A stretch of DNA of 64,000 nucleotides from Jannaschia formosa (GTDB taxonomy: Bacteria > Pseudomonadota > Alphaproteobacteria > Rhodobacterales > Rhodobacteraceae), in NCBI RefSeq assembly GCF_003340555.1, contig NZ_QPLJ01000001.1, forward strand, positions 310,001 through 374,000, read 5' to 3'. Under the pieces are notes generated by a model that had not been told where the DNA came from, did not search any database, and worked only from the letters and a program-made list of their open reading frames with translations. Positions 55,207 through 63,946 of this stretch are shown piece by piece; position 1 is the stretch's first letter, and every line of letters starts with the position of its first letter. The position numbers were made by a program, and so were the translations under genes.

Positions 55207-57533
55207 GACGCCCGCACCGCCATCAGCACCCGCTCCGCCGTGGCGGGTGCGTCGATCAGCGGGTTGCCGCCCGCCGCGGCGATGGCCTGCGACAGCGCCG
55301 AGAACACGCTGATCCCGTGCATGAAGGGCGGCTCGCCCACGGCCTTGGAGCGATAGATCGTCTCCTCCCGGTTGGGCCCGTCCCAGAGATGGACGTCGAA
55401 CGCCTCCGGCACGTCCGAGGCGCAGGGGATCTTGTAGGTCGAGGGCGCGTGGGTGCGCAGCCGCCCCTTGCCGTCCCAGACCAGCTCCTCGGTGGTCAGC
55501 CAGCCCGCGCCCTGCACGAAGCCGCCCTCGATCTGGCCGATGTCCAGCGCCGGGTTCAGCGACGCGCCGGCGTCGTGCAGGATGTCCGTGCGCAGAATGC
55601 GGTTCTCTCCGGTCAGCCGGTCAATCGCGACCTCCGAACAGGCAGCGCCGTAGGCGAAATAGAAGAACGGCCGCCCCTTCCCGGCTGCCCGGTCCCAGGA
55701 GATGTCGGGCGTGGCATAGAACCCCGTCGCCGACAGCGACACGCGGCCCATGTAGACCTTGGCGGCGACCTCCTCGAAGCCGTATTCCGCGCCCGCGACC
55801 CGCACCCGGTCGTCCGCGAAGACGACCGAGGCGGGCTCTGCCTGGTGCTCGGCTGCCAGGAACTCGGCCATCCGCTCGCGGATCGCGTCGCAGGCGCGGG
55901 CGACCGCCATGCCGTTCAGGTCCGCGCCCGACGAGGCCGCCGTGGCCGAGGTGTTGGGCACCTTTCCGGTATCGGTCGCAGTGATCCGCACCCGCGCCGG
56001 ATCGCAGCCGAAGCGCGAGGCGGCGACCTGCGCCACCTTGGAATGAAGCCCCTGCCCCATCTCGGTTCCGCCGTGGTTCAGATGGACCGATCCGTCGGCA
56101 TAGACATGCACCAGCGCCCCCGCCTGGTTCAGATGGGTCAGCGTGAACGAGATTCCGAACTTCACCGGTGTCAGCGCGATCCCGCGCTTCAGCCTCGAAT
56201 TCTCCGCGTTCCATGCCGCCACCCGCGCCCGCCGGGCGTCGTAGTCGCAGGTCTCGCGCAACCGCTCCACGATCGCGCCGAGGCAGAAATCCTCCACCCG
56301 CTGTCCGTAATGCGTATGCCCCTTCTTCGATGCTCCATAAATATTCCGGGGAGCGCGAGGGGCTGGCCCCTCGCTCCCGCCCTCGACAGCTGCGTCATCG
56401 TAGAAGTTCAGGCGCCGCACCTCCAGCGGGTCCCGCCCCACGGCCTGCGCGACATGATCCATGACCCGCTCGATTCCGAGCATGCCCTGCGGCCCGCCGA
56501 AGCCCCGGAAGGCGGTGGCCGACTGCATGTTGGTCCGAAGCCGCCAGGACGTCACCTCCAGGGCGGGGATGTCGTAGGCGTTGTCGGCATGCAGCATCGC
56601 CCGGTCGGCCACCGGCAGCGACAGGTCCTGCGACCAGCCGCAGCGCACCCAGTGGCGGAACCGCACCGCCGTCACCCGGCCCTCGTCGTCATGGCCGACC
56701 TCGTAGGCGATGCGGAAATCGTGCCGCTTGCCCGTCACGACGAAATCGTCGTCGCGGTCGTAGCGCATCCGCGCCGCGCGGCCCGTGCGCGCGGCGACGA
56801 CGGCACAGGCGATGGCCAGCGCGTTGCCCTGGCTCTCCTTGCCGCCGAAGCCGCCGCCCATGCGCCGCACCTCCGAGCGCACCGCATGCATCGGCACGCC
56901 CAGCGCGTCGGCGACCTTGTGCTGGATCTCGGTCGGATGCTGGGTCGAGGTGACGACATGCATCTCGCCCCCCTCGCCCGGCAGCGCCAGCGCGGCCTGG
57001 CCTTCGAGGTAGAAATGCTCCTGTCCGCCGATCTCGAACTGCCCTTCCAGCCGGCGCGGCGCGGCGGAAAGCTCCGCCTCCACATCGCCGTCCGACCAGA
57101 TGCGGGGACCGTCGTCGAACCAGGTCTCGGCCTCCAGCGCGTCCTCGACGGTCAGGATAGGTGGAAGCTCGGCCACCTCCGCCCGGTGCAGCCGGGCCGC
57201 GCGGCGCGCGTTCAGGTGACTGTCGGCCACCACGAGATAGAGAGGCTGGCCGGCGTAATGGATCTCGCCGGTGCAGAGCAGCGGCTCGTCATGCAGCGAG
57301 GGCGAGCAGTCCGGCATCGTCCCGAAGTCTTCCGCCGACAGCACGGCGACCACGCCGGGCGCCGCGCGCACCGCGGCGAGGTCGAGCGCGTCCAGCCGCC
57401 CGCGCGCGACCTCCGAGACGCCGAATGCGAGGTGCAGGCAGCCCGCGGGCGCGGGCACGTCGTCGGTGTAGCGCGCCGCACCCGTGACGTGCAGCCGCGC
57501 GCTCTCATGCGGCATCGGTTTCGCGACGGTCAT
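55203..57533 (-). CDS. xdhB: Xanthine dehydrogenase molybdopterin-binding subunit XdhB
   Basis: Catalytic subunit that oxidises hypoxanthine and xanthine at the molybdenum cofactor. The 776-residue protein has ALDLAAVRAAPGVVAVLSAE, QEHFYLEGQAALALPGEGGE, RRMGGGFGGKESQGNALAIA, FRGFGGPQGM and, late, KAVGEPPFMHGISVFSAL with the catalytic Glu. An in-frame palindromic element (R8) encodes about residues 385-404 (GGSEGPAPRAPRNIYGASKK) between the RRLNFY and THYGQRV segments. The ATG at 57533 overlaps the xdhA stop; the frame to 57872 is antisense-like extension. Confidence 0.94.
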   Translation of the reverse strand: MTVAKPMPHESARLHVTGAARYTDDVPAPAGCLHLAFGVSEVARGRLDALDLAAVRAAPGVVAVLSAEDFGTMPDCSPSLHDEPLLCTGEIHYAGQPLYLVVADSHLNARRAARLHRAEVAELPPILTVEDALEAETWFDDGPRIWSDGDVEAELSAAPRRLEGQFEIGGQEHFYLEGQAALALPGEGGEMHVVTSTQHPTEIQHKVADALGVPMHAVRSEVRRMGGGFGGKESQGNALAIACAVVAARTGRAARMRYDRDDDFVVTGKRHDFRIAYEVGHDDEGRVTAVRFRHWVRCGWSQDLSLPVADRAMLHADNAYDIPALEVTSWRLRTNMQSATAFRGFGGPQGMLGIERVMDHVAQAVGRDPLEVRRLNFYDDAAVEGGSEGPAPRAPRNIYGASKKGHTHYGQRVEDFCLGAIVERLRETCDYDARRARVAAWNAENSRLKRGIALTPVKFGISFTLTHLNQAGALVHVYADGSVHLNHGGTEMGQGLHSKVAQVAASRFGCDPARVRITATDTGKVPNTSATAASSGADLNGMAVARACDAIRERMAEFLAAEHQAEPASVVFADDRVRVAGAEYGFEEVAAKVYMGRVSLSATGFYATPDISWDRAAGKGRPFFYFAYGAACSEVAIDRLTGENRILRTDILHDAGASLNPALDIGQIEGGFVQGAGWLTTEELVWDGKGRLRTHAPSTYKIPCASDVPEAFDVHLWDGPNREETIYRSKAVGEPPFMHGISVFSALSQAIAAAGGNPLIDAPATAERVLMAVRAS
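56325..56380 (-). repeat. Palindromic element, copy R8 (A-type tail), in frame inside xdhB
   Basis: Minus strand GGGAGCGAGGGGC-CA-GCCCCTCGCGCTCCC (long hairpin, two-base bulge), CCCGGAATATTT, then TATGGAGCATCGAAG. It matches R5 in core and tail but replaces hairpin 2. The reading frame of xdhB is kept through it. Confidence 0.85.
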
Positions 57534-58915
57534 GCCCGCAGCTCCAGCAGGACGGGGCCGTCCCCGGCCAGCGCGCGGAAGGCGCCCATCAGCGCGCCGC
57601 GCGCCGCCTCCAGCCGGTAGGCGGCCGAGGCGCGCATGTCCGACAGCGGCGTGAAGTCCTCGGCCAGCGCGGCCGCGGCCTTCTCGAAGGCGGCCTCCGT
57701 CACCTTCTGGCCGTCGAGCGCTGCCTCGGCATGGGCGGCGCGCTTCGGCGTGCCCGCCATGCCGCCGAAGGCGATGCGCGGGGCGGCGAGCCTGCCCTCC
57801 ACCACCGGCAGGTTGGCGCCCATGCAGAGCGCCGAGATATCCTGGTCGAATCGCTTGGACACCTTGTGGCAATAGAGCGCGTCCGGCTGGCGGGGGATCG
57901 TCACCGCCTCGACGAACTCGCCCGGCTGCCGGTCCTGTTTGCCGTAGTCGAGGAAGAAGTCTTCCAGCGGCATCGCACGGCGCTCCGCGCCCCGGCGCAG
58001 GTGCAGCGTGGCGCCCAGCGCGATCAGCGGGGGCGGGCTGTCGCCGATGGGCGAGCCGTTGGCGATGTTGCCGCCGATGGTCGCCGCGTTACGCACCTGA
58101 ACCGATCCGTAACGGCGCAGAAGTTCAGCGAAGGACGGGTGGTGCGGCGCGATGGCGCGGCGCAGCGTCTCCATGTCGGTCATCGCGCCGATGCGGATCC
58201 CGTCCTCCGTCACCTCGATGCCCTTCAGGTCCTCGCAACGGTTCAGGAACGCGACCTGGCCCAGGTCGCGGAACTGCTTCGTCACCCAAAGACCCACGTC
58301 CGTCGCCCCTGCGACGAGGGTGGCGTCGGGGTTCGCGAGATACCAGTCCGCCAACGCGTCCGCAGATGTCGGAGCGAGGGGGCCAGCCCCCTCGTGCTCC
58401 CCCGGAGAATTTCCGGCCACAGGAAGAGGGGACTCGCGCATGTGGTCCGGGACCGGCGCCGCCTCGACGTCGCGGGCGGCGCGCAGGATCGGCGCATAGC
58501 CGGTGCAGCGGCAGAGGTTGCCCGCGATCTGGTCGGCATGGTCCCTTTCGCCGCGGGCATGGGCCGCGGCCATCGTCGTGATGAAGCCGGGCGTGCAGAA
58601 GCCGCACTGGCTGCCGTGGCGGTCGATCATCGCCTGCTGGACGGGGTGCAGCGTGCCATCCGGAGCGGCGATGCCCTCGACGGTGCGGACCGCCTTCCCA
58701 GCGACCTGAGGCAGGAACAGGATGCAGGCGTTGAGCGCCTTCGGCATACCGTCGGCGCCGGTCACGACGACGGAGCAGGCGCCGCAATCGCCCTCGTTGC
58801 AGCCCTCCTTGGTGCCGGTCAGGCCGCGCGCGCGCAGCCAGTCGAGCAGGGTGTCGGTCGGGTCGCCGGGCGTGGCGGTGACGTCCTCGCCGTTCAGGCG
58901 GAAAGGGATCTCCAT
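57530..58915 (-). CDS. xdhA: Xanthine dehydrogenase small subunit XdhA (2Fe-2S and FAD)
   Basis: A 461-residue electron-transfer subunit. The first 2Fe-2S domain has the Cys pattern CNEGDCGAC (39-47) and C64, the second CGFCTPGF (104-) and CRCTGYAP (135-); the FAD domain (about 185-345) holds LVAGATDVGLWV and AATIGGNIANGSPIGD, followed by the CO-dehydrogenase flavoprotein C-terminal domain. Residues about 161-183 (ESPLPVAGNSPGEHEGAGPL and on) are encoded by palindromic element R9, placed in the linker between Fe-S and FAD domains. It opens the operon. Confidence 0.95.
   Translation of the reverse strand: MEIPFRLNGEDVTATPGDPTDTLLDWLRARGLTGTKEGCNEGDCGACSVVVTGADGMPKALNACILFLPQVAGKAVRTVEGIAAPDGTLHPVQQAMIDRHGSQCGFCTPGFITTMAAAHARGERDHADQIAGNLCRCTGYAPILRAARDVEAAPVPDHMRESPLPVAGNSPGEHEGAGPLAPTSADALADWYLANPDATLVAGATDVGLWVTKQFRDLGQVAFLNRCEDLKGIEVTEDGIRIGAMTDMETLRRAIAPHHPSFAELLRRYGSVQVRNAATIGGNIANGSPIGDSPPPLIALGATLHLRRGAERRAMPLEDFFLDYGKQDRQPGEFVEAVTIPRQPDALYCHKVSKRFDQDISALCMGANLPVVEGRLAAPRIAFGGMAGTPKRAAHAEAALDGQKVTEAAFEKAAAALAEDFTPLSDMRASAAYRLEAARGALMGAFRALAGDGPVLLELRA
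58371..58430 (+). repeat. Palindromic element, copy R9 (B-type tail), in frame inside xdhA
   Basis: GAG-CGAGGGGGC-CA-GCCCCCTCG-TGCTC (long hairpin), CCCCCGGAGAATTT, then CCGGCCACAGGAAG; core and tail nearly identical to R2 downstream of dapB. It is read antisense to its own orientation by xdhA without a stop codon. Confidence 0.88.
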
Positions 58916-58990
58916 GCGTGTCTGGTCCGCCGCAGTACCGGTCCGGCCCGGTGCCCCCTCCGATGCGGCGTAGGAGGGGCGGGCGCCCCA

Positions 58991-59019
58991 TTAGACTAGG
59001 CATCGCGGGGGATTGGCAA
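58991..59019 (-). promoter_or_regulatory. Candidate promoter for the xdhABC-transporter operon
   Basis: Minus strand TTGCCA, 17-base spacer, GTCTAA (within TAGTCTAAT), about 75 bases before xdhA. The -35 is good, the -10 only fair. Confidence 0.4.
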
Positions 59020-59083
59020 GAGGGCCGCCGGGGAACGCGCGCAGGCCGCCGGGCGTTCGCACCGAAAGCCACGGAGAGACGCC

Positions 59084-59485
59084 ATGCGCCACGCCCTGCT
59101 TTCGCTGATCCTGCTCGCCGCGCCCCTGCCGCTGGCCGCGCAGGACCTGCCCGAACCCGACGCCCTCCTGTCGGGCGCCGCCGACGCCGCCGAGCGACTG
59201 CGCGACGCGGCCGAGGATCGCCTGACCCTTGCCGACAGCCTGGGCGCCGAGGTGATCGGCCCCGACGGCGAGTCCATCGGCACGGTCGAAGACTTCGTCG
59301 CCCTGCCCGGCGGCAACCTCGTCGCCGCCGTGATCGCCCGCGAAGGCGGCGACCGGATCGCGCTGCCTTGGGACATTGTGCAGGCCGGGCTCGCTGCCGG
59401 TTCGGAGATCGAGATCCCGATGACCGGGTCCGAGCTCGACGGCGCGGAGGCCTTGCAGGATCTCTCGGACGCGCTGGACCTCTGA
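59084..59485 (+). CDS. Secreted PRC-barrel-domain protein
   Basis: A 133-residue exported protein (signal peptide MRHALLSLILLAAPLPLAAQ). After a helical linker the segment GAEVIGPDGESIGTVEDFVA, with LVAAVIAREGGDRIALPWD, has the pattern of a PRC barrel (a small beta-barrel fold found in photosynthetic reaction centre H subunits and RimM). Related periplasmic PRC proteins are common in roseobacters; the role is unknown. GGAGAG precedes the ATG. Confidence 0.78.
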   Translation: MRHALLSLILLAAPLPLAAQDLPEPDALLSGAADAAERLRDAAEDRLTLADSLGAEVIGPDGESIGTVEDFVALPGGNLVAAVIAREGGDRIALPWDIVQAGLAAGSEIEIPMTGSELDGAEALQDLSDALDL

Positions 59486-59498
59486 CGCCACGGGCGGC

Positions 59499-59520
59499 GC
59501 GCGGAGTGTCCGCGCTCCCT
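59499..59520 (+). terminator. Possible terminator between the PRC-barrel gene and dnaE
   Basis: GCGCGGA-GTG-TCCGCGC is a perfect seven-base-pair hairpin, followed by TCCCTTTC. The T tract is poor, so efficiency is doubtful. Confidence 0.4.
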
Positions 59521-59555
59521 TTCGGCCTCGGGCGGGGCGGGCTAGACATGGGGAC

Positions 59556-62500
59556 ATGGCCGAGCCCCGATTCATCCATCTCCGCGTCCACACGGAATAT
59601 TCGCTGCTGGAAGGGGCCCTGCGCCTCGGCGAGTTGCCGGATCTGGCCGCGCGGGTCGGCATGCCCGCCGTCGCGATCACCGACACCAACAACATGTTCG
59701 CCGCGCTCGAGGCGGCGACGAAGCTTTCGGCGAAGGGTATTCAGCCGATCATGGGCTGCCAGGTCGACCTGATGCACGACCCCGCGCCCCCGGGCGAGCG
59801 GCCTCGCGCGCCCGCGCCCATCGTCCTGCTGGCGCAGGACGAGCCGGGCTACGAGAACCTGATGCGGCTCAATTCCTGCCTCTACCTGGAACGGCCGGAC
59901 ATGCTGCCGCAGGTCACCCTCGAGGAGCTGGAGACCTTCTCGGGCGGGCTGATCTGCCTGACCGGCGGCCCGGACGGCCCGCTGGGCCGGCTGGTGACGG
60001 CGGGACAGGAGGCGCGGGCCGAGGCGCTGCTCGACCGCCTGGCCGCGATCTACGGCGACCGGCTCTATGTCGAGTTGCAACGCCACCGCCAGCCTGAGCC
60101 GACGGAGCGTTTCCATGTCGAGGCGGCCTATGCCAAGGGCCTGCCGCTGGTCGCCACGAACGACGTCTACTTCAAGGACGCCGCGATGCACGCGGCGCAT
60201 GACGCGCTGCTCTGCATCGCGGAAGGCGCCTATGTCGACCAGCAGGCCCCGCGCCGCCGGGTCACGCCCGAGCACCGGTTCAAGTCGCCCTCCGAGATGG
60301 CCGCGCTCTTCGCCGACCTGCCGGAGGCGCTGGAGAACACCGTCGAGATCGCCCGCCGCTGCGCCTTCAAGGCCTATGGCCGCGACCCGATCCTGCCGCG
60401 CTTCGCCGAGGACGAGGTGGCCGAACTGCGCCGCCAGTCCGTCGAGGGCCTGAAGGCGCGCCTCGCCGTGATTCCCCATGCGGCGCCGGTCGAAGACTAC
60501 GAGAAGCGCCTGGACTACGAGCTGGGCATCATCGAAGGGATGGGCTTTCCCGGCTACTTCCTGATCGTCGCCGACTTCATCAAATGGGCCAAGGACCACG
60601 AGATCCCCGTCGGCCCTGGTCGGGGCTCCGGCGCGGGGTCGCTCGTGGCCTACGCGCTGACGATCACGGACCTGGACCCCCTGCGCTACGGCCTGCTGTT
60701 CGAGCGGTTCCTCAACCCCGAGCGGGTGTCGATGCCCGACTTCGACATCGACTTCTGCATGGACCGCCGGGAAGAGGTGATCCGCTACGTCCAGGGCAAG
60801 TACGGCCGCGACAAGGTCGGCCAGATCATCACATTCGGCGCGCTCTTGTCAAAAGCCGCGGTGCGCGACGTGGGGCGGGTGCTGGGCATGCCCTACGGCC
60901 AATGCGACCAGCTGTCCAAGATGATCCCGGTCGAGGGCGTGAAGCCGGTCAGCATCACCAAGGCCCTCGCCGAGGAACCCCGCCTGCGCGAGGCGGCGCG
61001 CGAAAGCGACCAGGACCGCCGCGAGGGCCGCACCAACCCCGTCAAGCGCCTGCTGGACTTCGCCGAGAAGCTGGAGGGGCTCTTGCGCAACGCCTCGACC
61101 CATGCCGCCGGCGTGGTGATCGGGGACCGGCCGCTCGACCGTCTGGTGCCGCTCTACAAGGACCCCCGGTCCGACATGCCCGCGACCCAGTTCAACATGA
61201 AATGGGTCGAGAAGGCGGGGCTGGTGAAGTTCGACTTCCTCGGGCTCAAGACGCTGACGCAGGTGATCGACGCCATCCGTCTGGTGCGCATGCAGGGCCG
61301 CGACCTGCACCAGGCCGCCGACGGGCGCGTCATCTATGAGCCGCAGCCCGGCACCGAGAACGACATCAACGCCATCCCGCTGGACGATCCGGGCGCCTAC
61401 GAGGTCTATGCCTCGGCCCGGACGGTCGCGGTGTTCCAGGTGGAATCGACGGGCATGATGGACGCGCTGCGCCGGATGAAGCCCACCTGCATCGAGGATA
61501 TCGTGGCGCTGGTGGCACTTTACCGCCCCGGCCCGATGGAGAACATCCCGAAATATTGCGAGGTGAAGAACGGGCTGTCGAAGCGCGACACGCTCCACCC
61601 CCTGATCGACAGCATCCTCGACGAGACGCAGGGGATCATCGTCTATCAGGAACAGGTGATGGAGATCGCGCGGAAGCTCGCCGGTTATTCCCTCGGCGGC
61701 GCGGACCTTCTGCGCCGCGCCATGGGCAAGAAGATCCAGGCCGAGATGGACGCGCAGAAGCCGATCTTCCTCGACGGCTGCGCGAAGAACGGGGTGGACA
61801 AGAAGAAGGCCGAGGAGGTCTGGGCGCTTCTCGACAAGTTCGCCAACTATGGCTTCAACAAGTCCCACGCGGCGGCCTATGCCGTCGTCAGCTACCAGAC
61901 GGCCTGGCTGAAGGCGAACCACCCGGTGGAGTTCATGGCCGGGATCATGAACTCGGACATCCACCTGACCGACAAGCTGGCGGTCTATGCCGAAGAGGTC
62001 CGCAAGACGAAGGACCGGGGCGGCCTGGGCCTGACGATCGTTCCTCCCTGCGTCAACCGCTCGGACGCGACCTTCACTGTGCGGGACGGCGCGCTGGTCT
62101 ACGCGCTCGGCGCGCTCAAGAACGTGGGCGTCGAGGCGATGGGGCTGGTGGTCAAGGGCCGCGGCGACAGGCCGTTCAGCACCCTCTACGACTTCGCCCG
62201 CCGCGTCGACCTGAAGCGCATCGGCAAGCGCCCGCTGGAGATGCTCGCGCGGGCGGGGGCCTTCGACGAGCTCGACGGCAACCGCGCCCGGGTGCTCGAG
62301 GCGCTCGACGCGCTCTGCGGCTATTCGGCCGCGATCCACGACCAGCGCGCCTCGAACCAGGTCTCGCTCTTCGGCGAGGCGGGCGACGACCTGCCCGAGC
62401 CGCGCCTGCCCCATCGCGACGACTGGCTTCCGGCGGAGCGGCTGGGCGAGGAGTTCAGGGCCATCGGCTTCTACCTCTCGGGCCATCCGCTCGACGACTA

Positions 62501-63077
62501 CATGCCCGCGTTGAAGCGGCAGGACGTCAAGACCCTGGCCGAGGTGCAAGAGCTGACGCGCCAGGGCCCGCGCCTCGTCAAGATGGCCGGCATCGTCGCC
62601 GCCCGGCAGGAACGCAAGTCGGCCCGCGGCAACCGCTTCGCCTTCCTCCAGGCCTCCGATCCCTCGGGCGGCTACGAATGCATGGTCTTCTCCGACACGC
62701 TCGACGCCTCGCGCCAGCATCTGGAGCCGGGCTGCCGCGTCCTCCTCCAGGTCGAGGCCACGCAGGAGTCCGACCAGCTCAAGCTGCTCGCCCGCGGCGT
62801 GACGCCGATGGACGAGGCCGTCGATGCCGCGCCCCAGATCGGCCTGCGCATCTTCGTCGAGGGCGGCCCCGCCGCGCTCGCGCCGCTCTCCGGCCTGCTC
62901 GCCCGCGTCTCGTCCGAGGCGAAGACCCGCGGCCGCGGCCCTGTCCATCTCTGCCTGCTCGGCGACGACCTGCCCGGCGAGGTCGAGTTCCGCCTGCCCG
63001 GCGAATACCCCGTCACCCCTCAGATCAAGGGCGCCCTGCGCTCGCTTCCCGGCGTGGCGATGGTGGAAGAGGTGTGA
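59556..63077 (+). CDS. dnaE: DNA polymerase III alpha subunit DnaE
   Basis: Replicative polymerase of 1173 residues. Order: PHP domain (FIHLRVHTEYSLLEGALRLG, AVAITDTNNMFAALE), polymerase palm with GPGRGSGAGSLVAYALTIT and MPDFDIDFCMDRREEVIRY (Asp395/397/399) and the third carboxylate Asp560 in KFDFLGLKTL, then thumb/fingers (ALYRPGPMENIPKY; FNKSHAAAYAVVSYQTAWLK), helix-hairpin-helix, and a C-terminal OB-fold (KMAGIVAARQERKSARGNRF). This is the DnaE1 type. There is no Shine-Dalgarno; TAGACA ends seven bases before the ATG. The stop overlaps an HNH gene. Confidence 0.97.
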   Translation: MAEPRFIHLRVHTEYSLLEGALRLGELPDLAARVGMPAVAITDTNNMFAALEAATKLSAKGIQPIMGCQVDLMHDPAPPGERPRAPAPIVLLAQDEPGYENLMRLNSCLYLERPDMLPQVTLEELETFSGGLICLTGGPDGPLGRLVTAGQEARAEALLDRLAAIYGDRLYVELQRHRQPEPTERFHVEAAYAKGLPLVATNDVYFKDAAMHAAHDALLCIAEGAYVDQQAPRRRVTPEHRFKSPSEMAALFADLPEALENTVEIARRCAFKAYGRDPILPRFAEDEVAELRRQSVEGLKARLAVIPHAAPVEDYEKRLDYELGIIEGMGFPGYFLIVADFIKWAKDHEIPVGPGRGSGAGSLVAYALTITDLDPLRYGLLFERFLNPERVSMPDFDIDFCMDRREEVIRYVQGKYGRDKVGQIITFGALLSKAAVRDVGRVLGMPYGQCDQLSKMIPVEGVKPVSITKALAEEPRLREAARESDQDRREGRTNPVKRLLDFAEKLEGLLRNASTHAAGVVIGDRPLDRLVPLYKDPRSDMPATQFNMKWVEKAGLVKFDFLGLKTLTQVIDAIRLVRMQGRDLHQAADGRVIYEPQPGTENDINAIPLDDPGAYEVYASARTVAVFQVESTGMMDALRRMKPTCIEDIVALVALYRPGPMENIPKYCEVKNGLSKRDTLHPLIDSILDETQGIIVYQEQVMEIARKLAGYSLGGADLLRRAMGKKIQAEMDAQKPIFLDGCAKNGVDKKKAEEVWALLDKFANYGFNKSHAAAYAVVSYQTAWLKANHPVEFMAGIMNSDIHLTDKLAVYAEEVRKTKDRGGLGLTIVPPCVNRSDATFTVRDGALVYALGALKNVGVEAMGLVVKGRGDRPFSTLYDFARRVDLKRIGKRPLEMLARAGAFDELDGNRARVLEALDALCGYSAAIHDQRASNQVSLFGEAGDDLPEPRLPHRDDWLPAERLGEEFRAIGFYLSGHPLDDYMPALKRQDVKTLAEVQELTRQGPRLVKMAGIVAARQERKSARGNRFAFLQASDPSGGYECMVFSDTLDASRQHLEPGCRVLLQVEATQESDQLKLLARGVTPMDEAVDAAPQIGLRIFVEGGPAALAPLSGLLARVSSEAKTRGRGPVHLCLLGDDLPGEVEFRLPGEYPVTPQIKGALRSLPGVAMVEEV

Positions 63078-63946
63078 GCCACGCCGTCCTGATCCAGAAC
63101 CCGGACTCGATCTACGACGACGCCCACGGGCTGCATTACCATTTCCCCAAGAGATACGTCGGAATGCTGCGCGAGTGCGTGGGCGATTGGGTCGTCTTTT
63201 ACGAAGGGCGGGCCGGCCTGAACGGCTACACGCATGTGCAGAAGGTCGCGGGGGTGCGACCCGACCCGAAGCGACCCGATCATTTCTATGCCGATCTCGA
63301 TCCTGCCGAGATGCTGCAATTCGAGCGGAGGGTCTCCCGACTCCGGCCTGACGGGACACCATACGAGCAACGCCTTCCTCCTTCGGGCGGGCTGAACGCG
63401 TCCGCCGTGCGCCGGCTCACACCGCGGGAATTCTCTGCGATCGTGTCCGAGGGACTGCACGAACTCCCCGACATCGATGCCCATCCCCGGTCGGGGCCGC
63501 TGTTCGATCTGGAAGAGGATCAGTCCGCCTTCACCATCGACCGCACGAAGGTCCTCACCAGCCGCACTCTCCGCGACGCGGCCTTCTCGCGGATGGTCCG
63601 CCGGGCCTATGGCGGGCGATGCGCCATCTCTGGCCTCTCAATCCGAAACGGCGGCGGCAGGGCCGAAGTGCAGGCTGCGCATATCCGCCCCGTCGCTCAT
63701 GGCGGTCCGGACGTCGTCCGCAACGGTCTTGCGCTGTCCGGAACCTTGCACTGGATGTTCGACCGCGGGCTCATCGCAATTGCCGAAGATCACGCCATCA
63801 TGGTTTCACACAACAAGGTCGATATCGCGACGGTCGACCGGCTTCTCCACCCGTCGCGCCGCTTGATGCTTCCCAAAGACCCACGCGACCATCCTCACCC
63901 GGAATATCTCCGTTACCACCGAGAAGAGGTATACGGCCATGCCTGA
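63074..63946 (+). CDS. HNH endonuclease-family protein
   Basis: A 290-residue protein starting with GTG that overlaps the dnaE stop (GTGA). The N-terminal half (DDAHGLHYHFPKRYVGMLRE, DWVVFYEGR) resembles the DNA- or base-binding domain often fused to HNH nucleases of defence type; the C-terminal half has the HNH core CAISGLSIRNGGGRAEVQAA, HIRPVAHGGPD, LSGTLHWMFDRGLIAI. Codon use is somewhat less GC-rich than dnaE. It could be a restriction or repair nuclease. It overlaps the following gene by eight bases. Confidence 0.85.
   Translation: MSHAVLIQNPDSIYDDAHGLHYHFPKRYVGMLRECVGDWVVFYEGRAGLNGYTHVQKVAGVRPDPKRPDHFYADLDPAEMLQFERRVSRLRPDGTPYEQRLPPSGGLNASAVRRLTPREFSAIVSEGLHELPDIDAHPRSGPLFDLEEDQSAFTIDRTKVLTSRTLRDAAFSRMVRRAYGGRCAISGLSIRNGGGRAEVQAAHIRPVAHGGPDVVRNGLALSGTLHWMFDRGLIAIAEDHAIMVSHNKVDIATVDRLLHPSRRLMLPKDPRDHPHPEYLRYHREEVYGHA

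Noticed and set aside
55317-57620. A 767-codon plus-strand open frame across xdhB
   Set aside because: It is the antisense of xdhB with low-complexity Arg/Gly/His composition and no recognisable domain; long shadow frames are usual at this GC content.
60849-63362. An 837-codon minus-strand open frame across dnaE
   Set aside because: Antisense of dnaE; no motif, no start signal.
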